64,000 nt of DNA from Pseudomonas rhizosphaerae. Its GTDB lineage: Bacteria; Pseudomonadota; Gammaproteobacteria; Pseudomonadales; Pseudomonadaceae. Under the pieces are notes generated by a model, which ran no database searches, was not told where the DNA came from, and saw nothing but the letters and a program-made list of their open reading frames with translations. Positions 11,763 through 19,955 of this stretch are shown piece after piece (within the stretch, counting starts at the first letter, position 1; every line of letters begins with the position of its first letter). The position numbers and the translations under genes are program-made. The stretch lies in assembly GCF_000761155.1 (NCBI RefSeq), contig NZ_CP009533.1, forward strand, positions 1 to 64,000. The letters are read 5' to 3'.

Positions 11763-11902
11763 ATGTCGCTATTTTTGGATTTTAGCGACACGTCCCGCAG
11801 TTATGTCGCTGGCAGCGACATGTTCCAGAAACGTGTCGCTGAAACGCGGTTTCATCGACATGATAATGCAGCACGCGTTTGAAAGCGTTTTTCAGTGACA
11901 TG
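11763..11902. repeat. Cluster of TGTCGCT inverted repeats upstream of the Fic gene
   Basis: The heptamer TGTCGCT occurs at 11764-11770, 11804-11810 and 11834-11840. Its complement AGCGACA is at 11784-11790 and 11814-11820, with degraded copies near 11854-11861 (ATCGACAT) and 11894-11902 (AGTGACATG). They form at least two clean inverted pairs with spacers of 13 and 3 bases. The layout suggests a multi-site protein-binding region for the divergent or downstream Fic gene. No known factor is recognised. Confidence 0.6.
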
Positions 11903-12111
11903 TTGGTAGGCTGAAAGTGGTGCTGCGTAGCTACACAGCCCAAAAACTCACTGTTGAGCAGGCGGGTGGCTTACATGAACACCGTGCAGACACCTTCCAC
12001 CAGCCGACAGGCGCCGACGATCCACCCTTCATGTGATCGATTTCTTCGCTGTCCAAGAGCACTAACAAATCCCGCATCCGCATCCAGCTCTCGTCCTGTC
12101 AGTGCAACAGA

Positions 12112-12212
12112 CTCACCAGCCGAAGCTGGAACGGTGCTGGCTGAAGCCGTGAGTACTGCGTTCAGTGCAGGAGTAACAGTGGCCAATGGCTTTGTGTCGG
12201 TTTTTTTTCGGT
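12112..12212 (+). pseudogene. Remnant of the 3' end of a DHA2-type MFS transporter gene
   Basis: One frame encodes SPAEAGTVLAEAVSTAFSAG followed by VTVANGFVSVFF. This aligns with the C-terminus of the transporter at 44418-45920 (LPAEVGVVLTEAANTAFSAA, then VAIASGLVAASIV), and the DNA also matches visibly. The copy lacks everything upstream and ends differently, so it is a decayed fragment. The rest of 11903-12224 shows nothing recognisable. Confidence 0.6.
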
Positions 12213-12221
12213 AAATTTTTT

Positions 12222-12256
12222 CACAAAAAAGGTCGCCCATGGGCGACCTTCGTTTT
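12222..12256 (-). terminator. Terminator of nrdB
   Basis: A perfect hairpin (AAGGTCGCCC-ATG-GGGCGACCTT type palindrome at 12229-12250) is followed, reading leftward on the minus strand, by a run of T. It starts about 20 bases after the nrdB stop codon. Confidence 0.85.
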
Positions 12257-12276
12257 GCGGGAATCCAGCTTAAATT

Positions 12277-13524
12277 TCAATCCCAGCTCAACGCCCCACC
12301 CGTCTGATACTCAATAACCCGTGTCTCAAAAAAGTTCTTCTCCTTCTTCAAGTCCATGATCTCGCTCATCCATGGGAACGGGTTCGTGGTACCTGGGTAT
12401 TCCTCTTTCAAGCCAATCTGCGACAAGCGACGGTTGGCGATGAACTTGAGGTAGTCCTCCATCATTGCCGCGTTCATGCCCAGCACGCCGCGAGGCATGG
12501 TGTCGCGGGCGTATTCGATTTCCAGCTGGGTGCCTTGCAGGATCATCTGCGAGGCTTCTTCCTTGAGTTCGGCGTCCCACAGGTGTGGGTTTTCGATCTT
12601 GATCTGGTTGATCACGTCGATGCCGAAGTTCAGGTGCATGGATTCGTCGCGCAGGATGTATTGGAACTGCTCGGCGACGCCGGTCATCTTGTTGCGGCGG
12701 CCCATGGAGAGGATCTGGGTGAAGCCGCAATAGAAGAAGATACCTTCGAGTACGCAGTAGTAGCCGATCAGGTTGCGCAGCAGCTCTTTGTCGGTTTCGA
12801 CGGTGCCGGTGTTGAATTCCGGATCGGAGATGGCGCGGGTGTACTTGAGGCCCCAGGCGGCTTTTTTAGCGACCGATGGGATCTCGTGGTACATGTTGAA
12901 GATTTCGCCTTCGTCCATGCCCAGGGATTCGATGCAGTACTGGTAGGCGTGGGTGTGGATCGCTTCTTCGAAGGCCTGGCGCAGGATGTACTGGCGGCAC
13001 TCCGGGTTGGTGATCAGGCGGTACACGGCCAGGGCCAGGTTGTTGGCGACCAGGGAGTCGGCGGTGCTGAAGAAGCCCAGGTTGCGCATGACGATGCGGC
13101 GTTCGTCGTCGGTCAGGCCTTCCGGGTTTTTCCAGAGGGCGATGTCGGCGTTCATGTTGACTTCTTGCGGCATCCAGTGGTTTGCGCAACCGTCCAGGTA
13201 CTTCTGCCAGGCCCAGTCGTACTTGAAGGGGACGAGTTGGTTGAGGTCGGCGCGGCAGTTGATCATGCGCTTTTCGTCGACGGCAACGCGGGCGGCGGAG
13301 CCTTCGAGCTCGGCCAGGCCTTCGGCGATGTCGAGTTTGTTCAGGGCGGCCTTGGCGCGAGCTACGGCAGCGGAGTCGCTGGCGTGGGCGGCGCGGGCTT
13401 CCTGGGCGGCGGCACCGCCGGCGCTGTCGAGTTTGTCCATGGCAGCTTCGCTGGCGTGGCCGGCGTTGGCGCCTTTGGCGGGTTCGGCTGCGTCTTCTTT
13501 GTCGAATTCGTCCCAGCTCAGCAT
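12277..13524 (-). CDS. nrdB: Class Ia ribonucleotide reductase small subunit NrdB
   Basis: This 415-residue beta subunit carries the metal-radical cofactor that starts ribonucleotide reduction. Conserved ligands are visible: Asp in NMNADIALW, Glu and His in [15 protein letters not shown], Glu in [11 protein letters not shown], and Glu/His in [11 protein letters not shown]. The radical Tyr lies four residues after the first His (HTHAY), so the protein should be active. The first 80 residues are Ala-rich and helical, an extension that E. coli NrdB lacks. The large subunit gene nrdA, usually nearby in pseudomonads, is not in this window: cmoB is the next gene upstream. Confidence 0.96.
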   Translation of the reverse strand: MLSWDEFDKEDAAEPAKGANAGHASEAAMDKLDSAGGAAAQEARAAHASDSAAVARAKAALNKLDIAEGLAELEGSAARVAVDEKRMINCRADLNQLVPFKYDWAWQKYLDGCANHWMPQEVNMNADIALWKNPEGLTDDERRIVMRNLGFFSTADSLVANNLALAVYRLITNPECRQYILRQAFEEAIHTHAYQYCIESLGMDEGEIFNMYHEIPSVAKKAAWGLKYTRAISDPEFNTGTVETDKELLRNLIGYYCVLEGIFFYCGFTQILSMGRRNKMTGVAEQFQYILRDESMHLNFGIDVINQIKIENPHLWDAELKEEASQMILQGTQLEIEYARDTMPRGVLGMNAAMMEDYLKFIANRRLSQIGLKEEYPGTTNPFPWMSEIMDLKKEKNFFETRVIEYQTGGALSWD

Positions 13525-13788
13525 GGGGGAGGCTCCTGCTCGAGGCCGCTTGTGGCGGCTGATGAATTTGGAAATCTGATTGCCGGGGTTGCGCGGTGCA
13601 ACCTGGCGTTACGTGCGTGTTGCGGTGCCGGGTCCAGGCTTTTTCAGCGTGGTGCCACAGCGTGGGCTATCAACGATCCGGTCGGAACGCGCTGAGAGAC
13701 TCGCTTCGCGGTCGGGCTTCGGTCGATGGACTCGGGCCGGCTTCGATGTCGCGATGGGTCATGTCTCAGGTCCTTGAAGTGGGCGGCG

Positions 13789-13818
13789 ATTATAGGGTTT
13801 TTTGCTTGCTCGTGTTCA
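13789..13818 (-). promoter_or_regulatory. Candidate sigma-70 promoter of nrdB
   Basis: On the minus strand a perfect -10 hexamer TATAAT (13789-13794) is preceded at 18 bases by TGAACA (13813-13818), a four-of-six match to the -35 consensus. This would leave a leader of about 250 bases before nrdB. It is supported by motif only. Confidence 0.45.
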
Positions 13819-13915
13819 CGCGAGGACACAAAAAAACCGGCAAAACTCGTATTTTCACGATCAGGAAGCGCGACCTGCGCTTTTGATCAAAAAGAACGTA
13901 CGAAACCCAGGAAAT

Positions 13916-13960
13916 CGCCTATATGGTGGTTTCCGTAAGAAGTGGACACAGGATATAGGC
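13916..13960 (-). promoter_or_regulatory. Candidate pair of NrdR boxes upstream of nrdB
   Basis: Read on the minus strand, CCTATATCCTGTGT (near 13946-13959) is close to the gamma-proteobacterial NrdR box (about CACTATATCTTGTGT). A weaker A/T-centred copy lies about three helical turns downstream (13916-13930). NrdR is the dATP/ATP-sensing repressor of nrd genes and binds paired boxes. The remainder of the 640-base stretch between nrdB and cmoB shows only a 7-base hairpin at 13967-13983 and no gene. Confidence 0.4.
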
Positions 13961-14166
13961 TTCGGTTCGGGTTGCAAACCCGACCTGCTGTTCATAAAAC
14001 AGCCAGGTTTTGGAAAGAAAGGGCGCAAGTCCTTACCCAGCTTGGCTTCCGCGAAATGCAAGCCTTCAAGATTTTTTTATGGTTCTGTGAAGGAGTCGAT
14101 GAGTGGCAGGATGGCGAGTGCGGCGGTGTTTGTTTCACCGGCCATTCGCCTGTTCCAGGCCTGACC

Positions 14167-15123
14167 TTATTTTCGTGCGGTGATCACCGCACGCATCGGC
14201 GCTGGCAGGCCTTCGATGGTTTTGCTGTGGTCGTCCGGGTCGAGGAAGTCGCTCAGCGACTGGAACTTCATCCATTCGGTACCACGTTGCTCGGCCACGG
14301 TGGTGATGCTCACGTCCACGCATTTCACATCCGTGAAGCCGGCGCGGCGCAGCCACAGTTCCAGGGCGGGCACGGAGGGCAGGAACCAGACGTTGCGCAT
14401 CTGTGCGTAGCGATCTTCCGGTACCAAGACCTGGTGCACGTCGCCGGGGACTACAAGGGTTTCCAAGACCAGTTCGCCGCCTTTGACCAGGCAGTCCTTG
14501 AGCGCCAGCAGATGCTCGATGGGGGAGCGGCGGTGGTAGAACACGCCCATTGAGAACACGGTGTCGAAGCCTTCCAGGCCCGCGGGAAGGTCTTCCAGTG
14601 CGAAGGGCAAATGCCAAGCGGGCAGGTCGGGCAGGTAACGCTGCACCGCCTGGAACTGGCAGAAGAACAGCCAGTTGGGATCGACGCCGATGACGCTGTC
14701 GGCACCGGCACCGAGCATTCGCCATTGGTAGTAGCCGTTGCCGCAGCCGACGTCGAGAACCCGCTTACCGCGCAGGTCGAGGTGCGGGGAGACGCGCTCC
14801 CATTTCCAGTCCGAGCGCCATTCGGTGTCGACGTGGACGCCGAACAGGTCGAACGGGCCTTTGCGCCAGGGTGACAGGCCCATGAGGGCTGCGCGCATCT
14901 GGTCGTGGGTGGCGGCGTTGTCTTTGCAGTCCAGGCGCAAGCCGTTGACCAGGTCGATGTCACAGGCGGTAACCGGGGGCAAGGCATCGAGGGCGCTCTG
15001 CCAGCGTTGCAGGTCGCCGTGACCTTTTTCCATCTTGGTGTCGAGCTGGGCTTGCAGGCCATTGGCCCAGTTGGCCAGCGGGGTGTTGGCCAGGCGGCGG
15101 ACGAGCGGGGAAAGGTCAATCAT
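14167..15123 (-). CDS. cmoB: tRNA U34 carboxymethyltransferase CmoB
   Basis: This 318-residue enzyme transfers the carboxymethyl group from carboxy-SAM to 5-hydroxyuridine at tRNA wobble position 34, giving cmo5U. The Rossmann motif [15 protein letters not shown] lies near residue 125. Length and sequence match Pseudomonas CmoB. Its ATG overlaps the stop codon of cmoA (ATGA), so the two are translationally coupled and act in successive steps. Confidence 0.96.
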   Translation of the reverse strand: MIDLSPLVRRLANTPLANWANGLQAQLDTKMEKGHGDLQRWQSALDALPPVTACDIDLVNGLRLDCKDNAATHDQMRAALMGLSPWRKGPFDLFGVHVDTEWRSDWKWERVSPHLDLRGKRVLDVGCGNGYYQWRMLGAGADSVIGVDPNWLFFCQFQAVQRYLPDLPAWHLPFALEDLPAGLEGFDTVFSMGVFYHRRSPIEHLLALKDCLVKGGELVLETLVVPGDVHQVLVPEDRYAQMRNVWFLPSVPALELWLRRAGFTDVKCVDVSITTVAEQRGTEWMKFQSLSDFLDPDDHSKTIEGLPAPMRAVITARK

Positions 15124-15863
15124 GGCAGGGCGATCATCGAGGCGAAGTTGAGGCATTGGAACCAAGGCACGACCTTGCTGAAGCCAGCGGCGAGCAGTCG
15201 GTCGCGGTTTTCTTCGAGGCTGTCGGGTTTCATGACGTTTTCGATGGCGCTGCGTTTCTGCGCTATTTCCAGGTCGCTGTAGCCGTTGGCGCGTTTGAAG
15301 GCGATGTGCAGGTCGGTGAGCAGGTCGTGTTGTTGGTCGTCTTCGAAGCGCAGTTTTTCCGAGAGGATCAGTGCGCCGCCGGGCACCAGGGCCTGGTGGA
15401 TGCAGGTGAGCAGTTCCAGGCGCTGGGCCGGAGGGATGAACTGCAGGGTGAAGTTGAGTGCGATAACCGACGCCGGTTTGAAGTCCAGGGCCAGGATGTC
15501 GCCCTTGATGACGGTGACCGGAAGCAGCTCCTGGAACATGGAGTTCTGCGCGTTGAGGTATTCGCGGCAGCGCTCGACCATGGCTTGGGAGTTGTCGATG
15601 GCGATCACCTGGCAGCCTTCGGTGCGCACGTGCCGGCGCAGGGCCTGGGTGACGGCGCCCAGGGAGCTGCCCAAGTCGTAGAGGGTGGTGTTGGGCTGGG
15701 CGAATTGCGCCGCGAGCACGCCGAGGTTTTCCACGATGGTGGGGTAGCCGGGCACCGAGCGTTTGATCATGTCCGGGAACACGCGCACCACGTCTTCGTT
15801 GAAGGCGAAGTCGGGGACCTGGCTCAGGGGCTGGGCGAACAGGCGGTCGGGCTCTTTGGTCAC
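15120..15863 (-). CDS. cmoA: Carboxy-S-adenosyl-L-methionine synthase CmoA
   Basis: This 247-residue SAM-dependent enzyme makes carboxy-SAM from SAM and prephenate, the cofactor used by CmoB. The Rossmann motif [15 protein letters not shown] lies near residue 62, and the C-terminal signature [20 protein letters not shown] is present. The start codon is GTG, giving the usual N-terminus [12 protein letters not shown]. It is first in the cmoA-cmoB pair. Confidence 0.96.
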   Translation of the reverse strand: MTKEPDRLFAQPLSQVPDFAFNEDVVRVFPDMIKRSVPGYPTIVENLGVLAAQFAQPNTTLYDLGSSLGAVTQALRRHVRTEGCQVIAIDNSQAMVERCREYLNAQNSMFQELLPVTVIKGDILALDFKPASVIALNFTLQFIPPAQRLELLTCIHQALVPGGALILSEKLRFEDDQQHDLLTDLHIAFKRANGYSDLEIAQKRSAIENVMKPDSLEENRDRLLAAGFSKVVPWFQCLNFASMIALP

Positions 15864-15972
15864 AGGGCGATCCAGGCGGTTGCGGGAAAACGGGGCGGCA
15901 TTTTAGCGGATGTGGGGCGGGGGTGCATTTTTTGTGGGATGTGCGGTGTGGCAGATGGACCGAGGTGGCTGG

Positions 15973-15999
15973 TTCGCGGCCGATGACCGCTCCTACGGG
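15973..15999. repeat. Single REP element
   Basis: A REP-type sequence (TTCGCGGCCGATGACCGCTC followed by CTACGGG) abuts the end of the icp gene. It is nearly the same as the paired REP at 35783-35844, so both belong to one family. Single REPs are commonly immobile leftovers of paired elements. Confidence 0.75.
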
Positions 16000-16392
16000 T
16001 TACTTGACGGTGATGTCGCAGCTGAAGGTTTGGGCGGGCGGGACTTCCGGAGCCCAGGGTTGCTGCAGCACCAGCATCAGGTGGCCGGCGCCTGGAGTGC
16101 GTGCCTGGAAGCGCCAGGTGGATTGGCCGGCGGCGCCTATTACTCCTGTTTCCTGGGAGCTGCTGTAGACCTCCGGGCCCAGGCTGCGCAGGACGCTCGC
16201 ACCGGGGTTTTGCAGCAGCCAGCGGTAGCCGGTGCTGGGGTTGGTGGGCAGTTGCAGGGTGATGGTCTGGCCGACGCTGAGTGACATCGGGCACTGGCTT
16301 GGGTTTTCCAGTTCGATGTTATGCCGCGGCTGCTGGGCGCAGGCGGTGAGCAAGGTAAGGCTGGCAGGCAGTATCAGGCGGACGACGGACAT
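16000..16392 (-). CDS. icp: Chagasin-family cysteine peptidase inhibitor (I42), lipoprotein
   Basis: This 130-residue protein has a lipoprotein signal (LTLLTAC, Cys near residue 18) and an immunoglobulin-like inhibitor domain. The family loop NPSTGYRW is conserved, and GAAGQSTWRFQARTPG matches the second inhibitory loop region. It should block papain-like peptidases from the periplasm or outer membrane. I chose the ATG preceded by CGGAG. It lies next to an asrA-type lon gene, as icp (PA0778) does in P. aeruginosa. Confidence 0.85.
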   Translation of the reverse strand: MSVVRLILPASLTLLTACAQQPRHNIELENPSQCPMSLSVGQTITLQLPTNPSTGYRWLLQNPGASVLRSLGPEVYSSSQETGVIGAAGQSTWRFQARTPGAGHLMLVLQQPWAPEVPPAQTFSCDITVK

Positions 16393-16506
16393 GGTGGCTC
16401 CGAACGGACGGGGATGGGGCAAGCATAACCCAGTTCATCGAACGCGCAGGTACGCGGGTTGTTTGTATGGGGACCGTGGTGTGTCCGTGAGGGCAGTGGT
16501 GCAGCC

Positions 16507-16626
16507 GGACGCGGCTCGCGCCGCTGCTACAGGGATCGCAGTGTGCCCGACGGCCGTTGTAGCCGCGTCAGGGCGCACCGCGGTGCATTGGGTAAGCCCG
16601 TTGTAGCAGCGGCGCGAGCCGCGTCC
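16507..16626. repeat. REP doublet with perfect 24-base arms
   Basis: The arms at 16507-16530 and 16603-16626 are perfect reverse complements of 24 bases, separated by 72 bases that include a partial copy. Each arm carries the GCGCCGCTGCTAC REP core. The element fills most of the gap between icp and lon. It differs in sequence from the REP family at 15973 and 35783. Confidence 0.85.
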
Positions 16627-16690
16627 GGGCGCACCTCGTCAGTTCAGGTGCACCGCATGGATCGTCGGCGCGGGTTGCGCCGCCGCTGCC

Positions 16691-19111
16691 TCAGAACAGG
16701 ATCTTGGCGACGTCGGCGAAGCGTTTGGCGAAATGTACCGTGATGCCTTGTTTGAGGTAATCCGGCAGTTCTTCGAAGTTGCCGCGATTCGGCTCGGGCA
16801 AAATCAATTCCATGATCTTCTGGCGCCGCGCGGCGATGACTTTTTCGCGCACGCCGCCAATCGGCAGCACGTGCCCGGTGAGGGTCAGTTCGCCGGTCAT
16901 GGCCACACCCTTCTTCGGCGCCTGGTCGCGAGCCAGGGACAGCAGCGCGCTGGCCATGGTCACACCTGCACTCGGGCCGTCCTTGGGCGTGGCGCCTTCG
17001 GGTACATGCAAGTGCACGAAAGCCTCGTCGAAGAACTTGGAATCGGCGCCAAACTGCGCAAGGTTGGAACTGACGTAGCTGTAGGCAATTTCCGCCGACT
17101 CCTTCATCACCTCGCCCAGTTGCCCGGTCAGTTTGAAGCCGCGGTTCAAGGTGTGGATACGCGTGGCTTCGATCGGCAAGGTCGCGCCGCCCATGCTGGT
17201 CCAGGCCAGCCCGGTGATCACGCCCTTGCCCGACAGCACCTGCTCGCTGCGGAATACCGGCATCCCCAGGGAGGCTTCAAGATCCTTGGGCACCAGTTTG
17301 ATCGGAACATCAGGTTTGTCGATCAACTGCACCACTGCCTTGCGCACCAGTTTGCCCAGCTGTTTCTCCAACTGGCGCACGCCAGCCTCGCGGGCGTAGC
17401 CTTCGATGACGGTACGCAGGGCGCTGTCGCTGATGGTCAGGCGGTTCTTGTCGACACCGGCCTTGGCCAACTGCTTGGGCCACAGGTGACGCTTGGCGAT
17501 GGCCATTTTCTCTTCGGTGATATAGCCGGACAGGCGAATCACTTCCATGCGGTCGAGCAGCGGGCCGGGGATTGAGTCCAGGGTGTTGGCGGTACATACG
17601 AAAAGCACCTTGGACAGGTCCAGGCGCAGATCCAGATAATGGTCGAGGAAGTCGACGTTCTGTTCCGGGTCCAGGGTTTCCAGCAGCGCCGACGCCGGGT
17701 CGCCCTGGAAGCTCTGGCCCATCTTGTCGATCTCGTCGAGCATGATCACCGGGTTCATCACCTCGACATCCTTGAGCGCCTGCACCAGCTTGCCCGGCTG
17801 GGCGCCGATGTAGGTGCGGCGGTGGCCCTTGATTTCGGCCTCGTCGCGCATGCCGCCGACGCTGAAGCGATAGAACGGTCGACCCAAGGACTCGGCGATG
17901 GACTTGCCAACGCTGGTCTTGCCCACGCCCGGCGGGCCCACCAGCAGCACGATGGAGCCGCTGATCTCACCTTTATAGGCGCCCACGGCGAGGAATTCGA
18001 TGATGCGCGTCTTGATGTCGTCGAGGCCGGCATGGTGCTGGTCGAGCACCTTGCGCGCGTGCTTGAGATCCAGCTTGTCCTTGCCGTACACGCCCCACGG
18101 CAGGGCGGTGGCCCAGTCCAGGTAGTTGCGCGTCACGGCGTATTCAGGCGAACCGGTTTCCAGAATCGACAGTTTCTGCATTTCCTCGTCGATGCGCTTC
18201 TGCGCCGCCGGGGGCAGGGTCTTGTCTTGCAGACGCTGCTGGAACTGCTCGACGTCGGCGCTGCGATCGTCCTTGGTCAGGCCCAGTTCCTGCTGGATGA
18301 CCTTGAGTTGTTCCTTGAGGAAGAACTCGCGCTGGTGCTCGCCGATTTTCTTGTTCACCTCGGCGGAGATTTCTTTCTGCAGCCGTGCGACTTCGACTTC
18401 CTTGCGCAGCATCGGCAGGACTTTTTCCATGCGCTTGAGCATCGGCACGCAGTCGAGCACCGCTTGCAGCTCGTTTCCCGTGGCCGAGGTCAGTGCGGCG
18501 GCGAAGTCGGTCAGCGGCGACGGGTCGTTGGGGCTGAAGCGGTTGAGGTAGTTCTTCAGCTCTTCGCTGTACAGCGGATTGAGCGGCAGCAGCTCCTTGA
18601 TGGCGTTGATCAGCGCCATGCCGTAGGCCTTGACCTCGTCGGTGGGCTCGATGGGCTGCTGCGGGTATTCGACTTCCACCAGGTAGGGCGGACGGTGGTG
18701 CTTGAGCCAGGTGCGGATGCGCACGCGCGACAGACCTTGCGCGACGAACTGCAGCTTGCCGTTTTCGCGGCTGGCGTGGTGGATCTTCACCAGGGTGCCG
18801 TACAGCGGCAGGCTGGAGGTATCGAAATGACGGTGGTCGTCGGGCGGGGTGTCCATGAAGAACAGCGCCAGCGAGTGGTGTTCGGTGTTGGCGACCAGGT
18901 CGAGGGTTTCCGCCCACGGCTCTTCGTTGACGATGACCGGCAGCACCTGCGCGGGGAAGAACGGACGGTTGTGGATCGGGATGACGTAGACCTTGTCCGG
19001 CAGGTTCTGCCCAGGCAGGGCCAGTTCGGTGCTGGAGTGGGTCGAGTGCTCGATGTGCTCGTTGTCCAGATGTTCGGACGGATTCTCGTTGGATTCCTGC
19101 TGGTCGCTCAT
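16691..19111 (-). CDS. asrA: AsrA-type Lon protease
   Basis: This 806-residue ATP-dependent Lon protease has an N-terminal substrate domain (about 40-240), coiled coil, an AAA+ domain with Walker A GPPGVGKT and Walker B VIMLDEIDK, and a C-terminal Ser-Lys peptidase domain with catalytic Ser in KDGPSAG and Lys in IGGVREKV. Pseudomonads have two Lon paralogues. The neighbouring icp gene and the acidic N-terminus point to the PA0779 (asrA) type, linked to heat-shock and aminoglycoside responses, rather than the main Lon beside clpX. A heat-shock promoter-like sequence lies directly upstream. Confidence 0.9.
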   Translation of the reverse strand: MSDQQESNENPSEHLDNEHIEHSTHSSTELALPGQNLPDKVYVIPIHNRPFFPAQVLPVIVNEEPWAETLDLVANTEHHSLALFFMDTPPDDHRHFDTSSLPLYGTLVKIHHASRENGKLQFVAQGLSRVRIRTWLKHHRPPYLVEVEYPQQPIEPTDEVKAYGMALINAIKELLPLNPLYSEELKNYLNRFSPNDPSPLTDFAAALTSATGNELQAVLDCVPMLKRMEKVLPMLRKEVEVARLQKEISAEVNKKIGEHQREFFLKEQLKVIQQELGLTKDDRSADVEQFQQRLQDKTLPPAAQKRIDEEMQKLSILETGSPEYAVTRNYLDWATALPWGVYGKDKLDLKHARKVLDQHHAGLDDIKTRIIEFLAVGAYKGEISGSIVLLVGPPGVGKTSVGKSIAESLGRPFYRFSVGGMRDEAEIKGHRRTYIGAQPGKLVQALKDVEVMNPVIMLDEIDKMGQSFQGDPASALLETLDPEQNVDFLDHYLDLRLDLSKVLFVCTANTLDSIPGPLLDRMEVIRLSGYITEEKMAIAKRHLWPKQLAKAGVDKNRLTISDSALRTVIEGYAREAGVRQLEKQLGKLVRKAVVQLIDKPDVPIKLVPKDLEASLGMPVFRSEQVLSGKGVITGLAWTSMGGATLPIEATRIHTLNRGFKLTGQLGEVMKESAEIAYSYVSSNLAQFGADSKFFDEAFVHLHVPEGATPKDGPSAGVTMASALLSLARDQAPKKGVAMTGELTLTGHVLPIGGVREKVIAARRQKIMELILPEPNRGNFEELPDYLKQGITVHFAKRFADVAKILF

Positions 19112-19139
19112 GGGGCACCTGCGTCAATGACTATGCTGC

Positions 19140-19170
19140 TTAGATGGGGCAGGGCACGACTGGTTTCAAT
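19140..19170 (-). promoter_or_regulatory. Candidate sigma-32 (RpoH) promoter of asrA
   Basis: On the minus strand, ATTGAAA (19164-19170) and CCCCATCTAA (19140-19149) are separated by 14 bases. This matches the heat-shock consensus CTTGAAA-N13-15-CCCCATNT at nearly every position. It lies about 30 bases before the asrA start codon. Confidence 0.75.
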
Positions 19171-19280
19171 GGCGGCACTGAAGCTTTGCGGCGGGCGGCC
19201 GATAAGGCTGTTACCGGGTTTGTACCCAAGGCAGGCCGTACGGCACGGCAGGCGACATTTTTATTGGTCAGGTAGATTCC

Positions 19281-19955
19281 ATGCTCAGGTTTGCCACCTT
19301 GTTCAGCAGTCTCGTGTTCAGCACGTGGGTCGGCGCTGCTTCCTTCGAGGCGCGTATCGCCCAGGCCGACGGCAAGCCGCTGGCCGACGCGGTGTTCAGC
19401 CTGTCCGGGGGGGCGGCTGCAGCCGGTTCCCGGCAAGCCACGGCGATCATGGACCAGCGAGCGCAGAAATACATGCCGCACGTGCTGGCCGTGGCCACAG
19501 GCACGTCCGTTGCCTTCCCCAACAACGACAATATTCGCCACCAAGTGTATTCGTTTTCACCGGCCAAGCGTTTCGAACTGCGGCTCTATGAAGGCACGCC
19601 GAGCACACCGGAATTGTTCGACAAGCCTGGGGTTGTGGTCCTGGGTTGCAACATTCACGACTGGATGCTTGGCTATATCTATGTCACCGACGATCCCTGG
19701 TTCGCCGTCAGCGACGAACAGGGGCGCGTACGTTTCGATCAGTTGCCCGCAGGCCGCTACCACGTGAGCCTGTGGCATCCGCGCAGTCTGGATGCGCAAG
19801 TACAACCAGGAGGGGAGATCGACATGACGGCTACGGCCATGACCCAGAGCTACACCTTGACGGTCGAGGCAGCGGCAGACGACGCGGCACAGGAGCCGGC
19901 GACCAGCGCATTCAGCGATGCATTCAAAAAGGCTGCCGGTGAAGCTGCGCAATAG
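19281..19955 (+). CDS. Secreted cupredoxin-like protein (methylamine-utilisation type)
   Basis: This 224-residue protein has a signal peptide (about 1-20) and a plastocyanin-like fold. Potential copper ligands are His in NIRHQVYSF and the cluster [11 protein letters not shown], which holds Cys, His and Met. Such proteins are often annotated as methylamine utilization proteins, although no methylamine genes lie here. It is first in a four-gene operon with a GGDEF-EAL protein, DUF3034 and a truncated haemoglobin; the next gene overlaps it by 17 bases. A redox or metal-sensing role in the envelope is plausible, but its partner is unknown. Confidence 0.8.
   Translation: MLRFATLFSSLVFSTWVGAASFEARIAQADGKPLADAVFSLSGGAAAAGSRQATAIMDQRAQKYMPHVLAVATGTSVAFPNNDNIRHQVYSFSPAKRFELRLYEGTPSTPELFDKPGVVVLGCNIHDWMLGYIYVTDDPWFAVSDEQGRVRFDQLPAGRYHVSLWHPRSLDAQVQPGGEIDMTATAMTQSYTLTVEAAADDAAQEPATSAFSDAFKKAAGEAAQ

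Noticed and set aside
14176..14193. 18-base palindrome as terminator of cmoB
   Set aside because: It lies inside the last codons of cmoB and no T-run follows.
13942..14553. 203-residue plus-strand frame upstream of nrdB
   Set aside because: More than half is antisense to cmoB, and the rest shows no domain or ribosome site.
17639..19591. 650-residue plus-strand frame opposite asrA
   Set aside because: It is the antisense shadow of a strongly conserved Lon gene, low in complexity and rich in Arg, Gln and His.
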